A stretch of 5,270 bases of DNA from Ghiorsea sp. GTDB lineage: Bacteria > Pseudomonadota > Zetaproteobacteria > Mariprofundales > Mariprofundaceae. The DNA lies in contig JALUWH010000321.1 in assembly GCA_027019685.1 (NCBI GenBank), forward strand, positions 1 through 5,270. Direction: 5' to 3'. Of the stretch, positions 1 to 4,720 are shown one piece after another. Position numbers and translations under genes: made by a program. The notes below the pieces were generated by a model. That model was not told the origin of the DNA. It made no database searches and saw only the letters and a list, made by a program, of their open reading frames with translations. Numbering within the stretch: the stretch's first letter is position 1; the number at the start of each line of letters is the position of its first letter.

Positions 1-34
1 GACCGACATGATAACCTCATGTCGGTCTTTTTTT
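1..34 (+). terminator. Rho-independent terminator of the gene upstream of the window
   Basis: An 11-bp perfect inverted repeat (1-11 pairing with 17-27, core GACCGACATGA / TCATGTCGGTC) encloses a 5-base loop and is followed by seven T residues (28-34). This is the classical intrinsic terminator layout on the + strand. The gene it serves lies left of the window. The T-tract runs straight into the Shine-Dalgarno sequence of the next gene, so no room is left for a separate promoter between them. Confidence 0.93.
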
Positions 35-39
35 GAGGT
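35..39 (+). promoter_or_regulatory. Ribosome binding site deciding the TTG start of the VanZ-like gene
   Basis: GAGGT at 35-39 sits five bases before TTG at 45. The only other in-frame start upstream, TTG at 33, overlaps the terminator T-tract and has no Shine-Dalgarno sequence ahead of it. This site therefore favours the start at 45. Confidence 0.7.
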
Positions 40-44
40 ATAAC

Positions 45-404
45 TTGTTTCATTTATACAAAGATAGTATTTCTTTACTGTTGTACTGCGGTCTTATATT
101 TTATTTATCGCACCAATCAACTTTACCAACACCGATGTTATTCAACCATCAAGATAAACTCATTCATGCTACTGCTTATGCTTTGATGGGACTGTTGGCT
201 TGGCGCATGTTGGTACACAATTTTAAAGTTAAGCCTTGGCTTGCCCTATTTTCACTGCTTTTTTGTAGTTTGTATGGTGTATCCGATGAGTATCATCAAT
301 CGTTTATTGAGGGTCGAGATGCTGATGTGTGGGACTGGCTTGCAGATACAATAGGCGCAGGGCTCATGGTGTTTGGCTTAAGCCGTGTAGGGTATAAGTT
401 ATGA
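45..404 (+). CDS. VanZ-like small integral membrane protein
   Basis: The product is a 119-residue inner-membrane protein of the VanZ-like family, and its biochemical role is unknown. VanZ itself gives low-level teicoplanin resistance, but most chromosomal homologues are uncharacterised and nothing here points to resistance. Visible family marks are SHQS (about residues 22-25), the DKLIHATAYALMG stretch (about 37-49) entering the second membrane segment, and the strongly conserved DEYHQSFIEGRDADVWD (about 81-97) before the last segment. Four hydrophobic segments lie at about 9-22, 42-57, 64-80 and 98-114. The TTG at 45 is preferred because GAGGT precedes it at normal spacing. The frame is also open from TTG 33, which would add four residues. 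The stop overlaps the rnhB start in ATGA, so the two genes are probably translationally coupled. Family assignment is secure; function is not. Confidence 0.9.
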   Translation: MFHLYKDSISLLLYCGLIFYLSHQSTLPTPMLFNHQDKLIHATAYALMGLLAWRMLVHNFKVKPWLALFSLLFCSLYGVSDEYHQSFIEGRDADVWDWLADTIGAGLMVFGLSRVGYKL

Positions 405-979
405 TTGCGGGTGTAGATGAGGTAGGGCGTGGACCATTGGCTGGGCCTGTGGTTACGGCAGCTGTGATTTTATCACCCGATGATCCCTATTACGGACTTT
501 ATCGAGACTCTAAGAAAGTATCAGAAAAAAAACGAATCAAGCTCTATCACCACATTAAACAGTATGCGGTAAGTTATGCCGTAGCTCAGGCAGATTTAAG
601 TGATATTGAAGAATTGAATATTTTACATGCAACTATGAAAGCCATGCGCAAAGCTGTACTGGGTTTGAATATTAAGCCTTCAAGTATTGAGGTCGATGGC
701 AATCGCATACCTGAAAATATGCCTGCACCTACTACAGCCATTATTGGTGGTGATGATAGTGTTCAACATATTGCCGCAGCATCCATTATGGCTAAAGTTG
801 TGAGAGACCGTTTGATGCGAGCCTATGATTATCAATACCCACAATACCAATTTGCGAAGCATAAAGGTTATGGCACGAAAGCTCACATGGATGCCTTAAA
901 GCAATATGGTGTTTGTCCTATTCATCGTAAGTCTTTTGCTCCAATTGCAAAGTTACTCTTACAGCCGAGTTTGTTTTAA
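401..979 (+). CDS. rnhB: Ribonuclease HII
   Basis: This is the cytoplasmic endonuclease that cuts the RNA strand of RNA-DNA hybrids and nicks at single ribonucleotides left in DNA, starting ribonucleotide excision repair. At 192 residues it is normal for the family. The metal-binding acidic residues align by eye with E. coli D16, E17, D108 and D126. They are D6 and E7 in GVDEVGRGPLAGPV (4-17), D99 in VDGN (98-101) and D118 in GGDDS (116-120). Other family signatures are the DSKK motif (36-39), LNILHATM (72-79), IAAASIMAKV (124-133), HKGYGT (154-159) and HRKSF (175-179). No catalytic residue is missing. The ATG lies in the ATGA overlap with the upstream gene's stop, with AGGGT (389-393) seven bases before it. 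It is probably co-transcribed with the VanZ-like gene. No clear terminator follows. Confidence 0.98.
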   Translation: MIAGVDEVGRGPLAGPVVTAAVILSPDDPYYGLYRDSKKVSEKKRIKLYHHIKQYAVSYAVAQADLSDIEELNILHATMKAMRKAVLGLNIKPSSIEVDGNRIPENMPAPTTAIIGGDDSVQHIAAASIMAKVVRDRLMRAYDYQYPQYQFAKHKGYGTKAHMDALKQYGVCPIHRKSFAPIAKLLLQPSLF

Positions 980-1069
980 TTAGAATGAAGTCACTCTGTT
1001 TAAAGGTTTGGATTAAGCTCAACCTAGGGAGGGAGTTTTAATAATAAGAAAGGCAATAAACTACAAATT

Positions 1070-1097
1070 TAGACATGCAGAAATGAAATGGTATTCT
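1070..1097 (+). promoter_or_regulatory. Possible sigma-70-type promoter for trhO
   Basis: TAGACA (1070-1075, one mismatch to TTGACA) and TATTCT (1092-1097, four of six to TATAAT) are separated by 16 bases. Transcription would start near 1104, giving a leader of about 29 bases before the ATG at 1133. Such a start would exclude the ATG at 1088 as an initiator. The -10 match is modest, so this is a suggestion only. Confidence 0.35.
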
Positions 1098-1120
1098 TAT
1101 CTGCAAGAGAATTATGGGTT

Positions 1121-1126
1121 AAAGGT
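1121..1126 (+). promoter_or_regulatory. Ribosome binding site deciding the trhO start
   Basis: AAAGGT at 1121-1126 lies six bases before ATG 1133. The longer alternative start, ATG 1088, has no purine-rich site at suitable spacing. The residues it would add (MVFLSARELWVKGKS) do not look like the start of this family. Confidence 0.75.
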
Positions 1127-1132
1127 AAATCA

Positions 1133-2137
1133 ATGAAAACTGTTGTAGCTGCACTTTATCATTTTGCGACTTTAGAAAATTTTAGGGATATGCGTGAACC
1201 TTTGCAGGCATTTTGTGATGGTCATGGCATTAAAGGTTCGCTGTTGCTTGCGAACGAAGGCATTAATGGCACTGTAGCAGGCTCAAGGCAGGATATTGAT
1301 GATTTACTGACCTACTTGCGTAGTGATTCTCGCCTTCAAGGGTTAGAGCATAAAGAGTCTTTGGCAAAACATATGCCGTTCTACCGCATGAAAGTGAAGC
1401 TAAAGAAAGAAATTGTTACGTTGGGTATCGATGGGGTGAACCCCAATGTTTGCGTGGGTACATATGTAAACCCACAAGATTGGAATGCAATCATTTCTGA
1501 TCCTGATGTATTGGTGTTGGATACACGCAATGATTATGAATATGAAATTGGTACGTTTAAGGGTGCGATTGACCCCAAAACAGATACGTTTCGTGAGTTT
1601 CCCGAATATGTGGAAAAAAATTGTGATCCTAAGAAACATAAAAAGGTCGCTATGTTTTGCACAGGTGGTATCCGATGCGAAAAAGCATCATCCTATATGC
1701 TGCAACAAGGTTATGAAGATGTTTATCATCTTAAAGGTGGTATTCTCAAGTATTTGGAAGAAGTGCCAGAAGAAGAAAGTTTATGGGAAGGTGAGTGTTT
1801 TGTCTTTGATGACAGAACAGCCGTTAAACATGGCTTGAAACAGGGTGAATATCAGTTGTGTCGTGGATGTCGCTGGCCATTGTCATCTAAAGATAGGCAA
1901 AGCACTCATTACCGTGAAGGTATATGCTGTGATAGGTGTTATGATGTGCTTACGCCTGCAAAAATAAGCAGCTTAGAAGAGCGACACAAACAAGAAACCT
2001 TGGCAAAAGAACGCGGCGAAGCACATTTGGGCATGACGCTCAAAGATGCACAGCGCAAAAAGCTAGAGCACAAACGTGCATTAGGCGCAAAAGTACCTAA
2101 TCATTTACTTAAACATGGCAAAAAACAGCACCGTTAA
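1133..2137 (+). CDS. trhO: tRNA uridine-34 hydroxylase TrhO (rhodanese-domain, YceA/UPF0176 family)
   Basis: TrhO catalyses oxygen-dependent hydroxylation of uridine 34 in tRNA to 5-hydroxyuridine, the first step towards cmo5U/mcmo5U wobble modifications. From ATG 1133 the product is 334 residues, close to the family's usual 320-350. The N-terminal domain (about 4-95) has the family mark LLLANEGINGTVAG (37-50). A rhodanese domain (about 122-216) follows, with DTRNDYEYEIG (130-140) and the active loop CTGGIRCEKAS (176-186), in which C176 is the rhodanese-type cysteine. The C-terminal region has a cysteine cluster, CRGC (243-246) and CCDRC (265-269), that could bind a metal, then a basic, probably helical tail rich in Lys, Arg and Glu (about 278-334). 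The start is chosen from AAAGGT six bases upstream and the family-like opening MKTVVAALYHF. It appears to be a single-gene unit. Confidence 0.95.
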   Translation: MKTVVAALYHFATLENFRDMREPLQAFCDGHGIKGSLLLANEGINGTVAGSRQDIDDLLTYLRSDSRLQGLEHKESLAKHMPFYRMKVKLKKEIVTLGIDGVNPNVCVGTYVNPQDWNAIISDPDVLVLDTRNDYEYEIGTFKGAIDPKTDTFREFPEYVEKNCDPKKHKKVAMFCTGGIRCEKASSYMLQQGYEDVYHLKGGILKYLEEVPEEESLWEGECFVFDDRTAVKHGLKQGEYQLCRGCRWPLSSKDRQSTHYREGICCDRCYDVLTPAKISSLEERHKQETLAKERGEAHLGMTLKDAQRKKLEHKRALGAKVPNHLLKHGKKQHR

Positions 2138-2142
2138 AAATA

Positions 2143-2168
2143 GGCTTAATAGCCCATGCTTGACATGG
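2143..2168 (+). repeat. Two small adjacent inverted repeats after trhO
   Basis: GGCT-TAAT-AGCC (2143-2154) is followed at once by CCATG-CTTGA-CATGG (2154-2168). Both stems are short (4 and 5 bp) and have no uninterrupted T-tract after them. At best they form a weak 3' end for the trhO transcript. The second one overlaps the TTGACA box assigned to the next gene. Confidence 0.35.
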
Positions 2169-2188
2169 AATTATATTATTCTTACTTT
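2160..2188 (+). promoter_or_regulatory. Probable promoter of the lipoprotein gene
   Basis: A perfect TTGACA at 2160-2165 is followed 17 bases later by TACTTT (2183-2188), which keeps only the three most conserved -10 positions (T, A and final T). Transcription would begin near 2195, with a leader of about 24 bases. Closer -10 matches nearby (TATTAT 2174-2179, TGTAAT 2189-2194) have spacings of 8 and 23 bases from the -35 box, so the -10 assignment is uncertain. The whole gap is AT-rich. Confidence 0.45.
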
Positions 2189-2218
2189 TGTAATTTATAA
2201 AATAGGGGAGAGAACATA

Positions 2219-2584
2219 ATGAAAAAAGTAGTTATGATGGCAAGTATTATTGCTGTTGCAAGTTTAACCACAGGTTGCGCAACAATCTTTAAAGGTAAAA
2301 CGCAGAAAGTAAATATTGCAACTTCAAACAATGAACAAATCAGCGTGAATGTTGATGGTAAAACAGTAACAGCACCTAGTGTTGTTGAACTTACGCGTAA
2401 AGATTCAGGGTTAACGGTTACAACTTCTGCTAAAGGTTGTACACCTAACACATCAGTTGAAAGTTCAATTGAACCTGTATTCTTTGTGAATATTCTGTCT
2501 GGAGGGCCATTTGGTTCTACAACAGATTACGTAACTGGCTCTATGTGGAAATACGATTCCAACATTGTTGTTAATTGTAAATAA
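2219..2584 (+). CDS. Small outer-membrane-type lipoprotein of unknown function
   Basis: The 121-residue product begins MKKVVMMASIIAVASLTTGC. This is a Lys-Lys n-region, a hydrophobic core and a lipobox-like TTGC with C20 as the lipidated cysteine. Thr at position -3 is less usual than Leu. Residue +2 is Ala, not Asp, so Lol sorting to the outer membrane is expected. The mature start CATIFKGKTQKVNI resembles many small proteobacterial lipoproteins that open with CATI plus a polar beta-rich stretch. The end, with NILSGGPFG (91-99), DYVTGSMWKYD (103-113) and NIVVNC (115-120), also fits that group. C74 and C120 could form a disulfide. The start is supported by AGGGGAGAG (2204-2212) just upstream. 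The gene is followed directly, in the same frame, by the DUF4105 gene and by a terminator inside that gene. No function can be assigned. Confidence 0.88.
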   Translation: MKKVVMMASIIAVASLTTGCATIFKGKTQKVNIATSNNEQISVNVDGKTVTAPSVVELTRKDSGLTVTTSAKGCTPNTSVESSIEPVFFVNILSGGPFGSTTDYVTGSMWKYDSNIVVNCK

Positions 2585-4405
2585 TTGTTTGTTAAGAATA
2601 TAAAAGGGAGGCTTTTTGCCTCCTTTTTTTTGCTTATATTTAATACTTCACCTGTTTGGGCATCTTACTCTAGTGCGTTGATTGAAACCCTTAGTCAAGA
2701 TAAGCAGTGGGCAATGTTGCTGCATACCTCAGATTCAGGTAGTTATATTGATGACCCAAAATTCTTTTTAAGTCATCCTTTCAATAAAAAACAAGAACTC
2801 ATCGCAACCATAAAATCATTTAAAGAGTCTGAAAATTTAGGTGATTATCATCCAATATGCAGGTTTCCAGCGAGGTATATGTGGCTGAAAGAGAAGCTGG
2901 GCTGGAAGAATGAAGATTTTCCTAAACCAAATTGTGCATTATACCAGGATTTTCTTGCGCATGTGCCTGTTAAGCAGGTGCAACTTGTGTTTGCATCCGA
3001 AAATATTAGTAGCCCTATAAGTATGATGGGGCATGTGTTTCTTAAGTTGGAGGGTACAACAGATAGTGGTTTTCATGCGGAACATGCTGTGACTTATTTT
3101 ACAGTCTTAGATTCATTTAATATCCCTAGAATTGCATATCAAAATTTCAATGCGGATTTAGCGGGTGTGTTTGCGCTTCAGCCTTATCAAAGAATTAAGC
3201 GTAATTACTTGCAGAAAGAGCGACGAAATATTTGGGAATATCACCTGAGTTTGACACAAGCACAAAAATCTTTGCTTCAAGCTCATATTTGGGAGCTGAA
3301 AAGCATGGACAGCGACTATTTATTCGTTGAGCATAATTGTGCAACCATCACCTATTTTTTATTGGGATTGGTTCAACCAGAAATACTTGATACTCATTTT
3401 TCATGGGTAACACCAATAGATGTGGTCAGGTTGGTAAAGAAATATCAACTTTTTTCAGGCGTAAGCGTTGAGACATCCAATCAATGGAAGATTCAAATGC
3501 TTTTGGATAATACGCAAAATACTTCGCTTTCTCCTGATATGTTGCATGATATTCAGTTGAGTAATACCAAAAATTTTGTAAATACCCTTACCCCTCATGA
3601 ACGCCTGTTAGCCCTAGCATACTTGGAATACTTAGATGTTAATCAACCAACTTCATATGCAGAGCACAAGCAAAAATATTTACAGTTACAAAAGCAGTTA
3701 AAAAACTTAACTCAAGAATATGTATTAAATTACACCCAATATAAAGACCCATCTAAAGCTCCAGGTAATAGGCAGATTCAAGTTGCTGTAGGCCAATATA
3801 AAAGGGATAATTTTTTGGATGTATCGCTATTGCCCGCAGCTAACAGACTTACGGATGATCAAAGGCAATTTTTTTCTGCACATGAATTGAGAATCGCAGA
3901 CCTGCGAATGCGCTTTTACCAACACAAATCCCCTGAAATACGTAGCTTTGACATTATTAATATGAAAAGTCTAAATGCTTGGAATGCATGGACAAGAAAC
4001 TTATCAGGGCAATGGCATATGGGGCTAGAAAAGCATGTTGATAATACTTTAGTTTCACATCTTGTATTTAATGTGGCGGGTGGTCTTGGTTATACTGTGC
4101 AACTTGGATCGGATACGTTGGTTTCAGCATTGTATAATGTTGGGGCAGCAGGGGATTTAAACACAGGCTATATTTACCACTACCCCGAGATAATTGTACA
4201 AATGAATGAAATTTGGGACATGAAAACAACGGTGTATGCGAAGCGCTATTTCAATATGTATCAAGCTGGTGTATTTAATGATTTGAAGGTTTGCCAATCT
4301 CATTACCCTGAGCGAAATAGAACATGGTTGGCATGTGCTGAACAACAGAGTAAAGATAATCTAAAAGTAAAAACCATGAGTTTCGCATTTCAACAGCATT
4401 TTTAG
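2585..4405 (+). CDS. Exported DUF4105 (Lnb_N-type) protein with a probable outer-membrane C-terminal half
   Basis: The 606-residue product begins with a clear Sec signal peptide, with basic n-region (K4, K7, R9), hydrophobic core LFASFFLLIF (10-19) and SPVWA ending at residue 26. Next is a segment typical of DUF4105 proteins, with IDDPKFFLS (55-63), ELIATIKSF (71-79) and CRFPARYMWLKEKL (92-105). The core domain has LVFASENISSPISMMGHVFL (134-153, with H150), then WEYHLSLT (217-224) and VEHNCATITYFLLG (248-261, with C252). The last part (about 395-606) alternates polar and hydrophobic residues, ends MSFAFQQHF with terminal Phe, and resembles outer-membrane beta strands. The only usable start is TTG 2585, directly after the lipoprotein's in-frame TAA and without a Shine-Dalgarno site, so reinitiation is likely. 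An intrinsic terminator lies within codons 6-16. Family assignment is from motif recognition. Molecular function is unknown, and a papain-like activity is only an inference. Confidence 0.85.
   Translation: MFVKNIKGRLFASFFLLIFNTSPVWASYSSALIETLSQDKQWAMLLHTSDSGSYIDDPKFFLSHPFNKKQELIATIKSFKESENLGDYHPICRFPARYMWLKEKLGWKNEDFPKPNCALYQDFLAHVPVKQVQLVFASENISSPISMMGHVFLKLEGTTDSGFHAEHAVTYFTVLDSFNIPRIAYQNFNADLAGVFALQPYQRIKRNYLQKERRNIWEYHLSLTQAQKSLLQAHIWELKSMDSDYLFVEHNCATITYFLLGLVQPEILDTHFSWVTPIDVVRLVKKYQLFSGVSVETSNQWKIQMLLDNTQNTSLSPDMLHDIQLSNTKNFVNTLTPHERLLALAYLEYLDVNQPTSYAEHKQKYLQLQKQLKNLTQEYVLNYTQYKDPSKAPGNRQIQVAVGQYKRDNFLDVSLLPAANRLTDDQRQFFSAHELRIADLRMRFYQHKSPEIRSFDIINMKSLNAWNAWTRNLSGQWHMGLEKHVDNTLVSHLVFNVAGGLGYTVQLGSDTLVSALYNVGAAGDLNTGYIYHYPEIIVQMNEIWDMKTTVYAKRYFNMYQAGVFNDLKVCQSHYPERNRTWLACAEQQSKDNLKVKTMSFAFQQHF
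2602..2631 (+). terminator. Rho-independent terminator inside the signal-peptide codons of the DUF4105 gene
   Basis: GGAGGC (2607-2612) pairs with GCCTCC (2618-2623) around a TTTTT loop. A G·U pair and up to four A-U pairs (AAAA 2602-2605) extend the stem, and an eight-T run (2624-2631) follows. By form it is the terminator of the lipoprotein transcript, yet it also encodes residues 6-16 of the next protein. It could set the ratio of the two products or act as an attenuator. Confidence 0.88.
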
Positions 4406-4467
4406 ATAAATTCCCTTTAAAGTGGCTATCTACAACGATTAGGTTAACTGTTTTAATGTATGGTGTT

Positions 4468-4493
4468 TACTTCCTAAGTATGATTAGGAAGTA
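4468..4493. repeat. Perfect 10-bp inverted repeat (hairpin)
   Basis: TACTTCCTAA (4468-4477) and TTAGGAAGTA (4484-4493) are exact inverted copies around a 6-base spacer, GTATGA. A T·G pair can extend the stem by one. No T-run follows on either strand, so it does not look like a classical intrinsic terminator. It lies 62 bases after the DUF4105 stop and could protect that transcript's 3' end, or bind a protein. Confidence 0.85.
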
Positions 4494-4654
4494 GTGAAGG
4501 TTGGTGAAATAGTTCAGGGGACACAAAATTCAATAATACTAACATAATCAGTTAATTCTTTAAATTTATGTCAAAATATTATCTGCAATCCACTAGTTTT
4601 TAAAAGAGCCAATAAGTGCAGTTACAAATAAAAAGTCTGCGGGGGATAAGTGAA

Positions 4655-4691
4655 TTACCTTGCGAAATATAGCTTGCTTCTTTACCTTGCG
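4655..4691 (+). repeat. 10-bp direct repeat upstream of ppiD
   Basis: TTACCTTGCG occurs at 4655-4664 and again at 4682-4691, with a 27-base period (between 2.5 and 3 helical turns). The second copy ends 29 bases before the ppiD ATG. Two exact copies this close in a non-coding stretch could be a regulator binding pair, but chance cannot be excluded. Confidence 0.55.
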
Positions 4692-4710
4692 CCTTCACTG
4701 AATTTTTATT

Positions 4711-4714
4711 GGGG
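4711..4714 (+). promoter_or_regulatory. Weak ribosome binding site of ppiD
   Basis: GGGG at 4711-4714 lies six bases before ATG 4721. It is a poor match to AGGAGG, but it is the only purine-rich site at suitable spacing. It supports ATG 4721 over the in-frame ATG at 4733. Confidence 0.5.
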
Positions 4715-4720
4715 TTTTAG

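Larger units (their letters stand above)
980..1132. other. Intergenic region between rnhB and trhO
   Basis: This 153-bp gap carries no convincing terminator. The best hairpin is a weak 5-bp AGGTT/AACCT pair (1004-1008 with 1021-1025), with no T-tract after it. A purine run (AGGGAGGGAG, 1026-1035) resembles a Shine-Dalgarno sequence, but no ATG, GTG or TTG stands at the right distance. Its right end holds the probable trhO promoter and ribosome binding site. It also holds a frame open from 1017 that ends in TGA at 1134-1136, overlapping the trhO ATG. The first ATG of that frame is at 1083. Confidence 0.6.
4406..4720. other. 315-bp non-coding region upstream of ppiD
   Basis: I find no convincing gene here on either strand. 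From left to right it holds: a weak 6-bp inverted repeat with an 18-base loop, starting at the stop codon of the preceding gene (TAGATA 4403-4408, TATCTA 4427-4432); the perfect inverted repeat at 4468-4493; a GGGGACACAAAATTCA segment (4517-4532); AT-rich sequence with a TATTAT box (4577-4582) that lacks a recognisable -35 partner; a purine-rich GGGGG run (4641-4645); and a 10-bp direct repeat just before ppiD. There is no classical terminator with a T-tract after the DUF4105 gene. Confidence 0.7.

Noticed and set aside
680..886. Minus-strand open frame inside rnhB
   Set aside because: It lies wholly within conserved RNase HII sequence on the other strand, with no family resemblance or ribosome binding site.
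1088..1132. Fifteen-residue N-terminal extension of TrhO from ATG 1088
   Set aside because: It has no ribosome binding site, the proposed promoter lies across it, and ATG 1133 has AAAGGT at the correct spacing and a family-like start.
1400..1838. Minus-strand frame (1400-1639) and a second + strand frame (1485-1838) inside trhO
   Set aside because: Both overlap conserved rhodanese-domain codons. Their translations are unlike any protein I recognise and look like frame shadows.
2182..2451. Minus-strand 89-codon frame opposite the lipoprotein gene
   Set aside because: The + strand gene has a strong ribosome binding site, signal peptide and lipobox. The opposite frame is the expected complement of its Thr/Val-rich codons.
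2575..2604. TTGTAA / TATAAA promoter-like pair at the lipoprotein-DUF4105 junction
   Set aside because: The boxes match fairly well (18-base spacer), but transcription would start near 2611, after the TTG start and inside the hairpin, leaving no usable start codon for an intact signal peptide.
2630..2632. Internal TTG as an alternative start for the DUF4105 gene, after the terminator
   Set aside because: It would remove the basic n-region and half the hydrophobic core of the signal peptide, and it has no ribosome binding site at suitable spacing.
4157..4345. Minus-strand 62-codon frame opposite the end of the DUF4105 gene
   Set aside because: It has no family resemblance and lies within a long, intact coding frame.
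4403..4432. TAGATA/TATCTA inverted repeat after the DUF4105 gene as a terminator
   Set aside because: The stem is only 6 bp of A/T-rich sequence with an 18-base loop and no T-tract.
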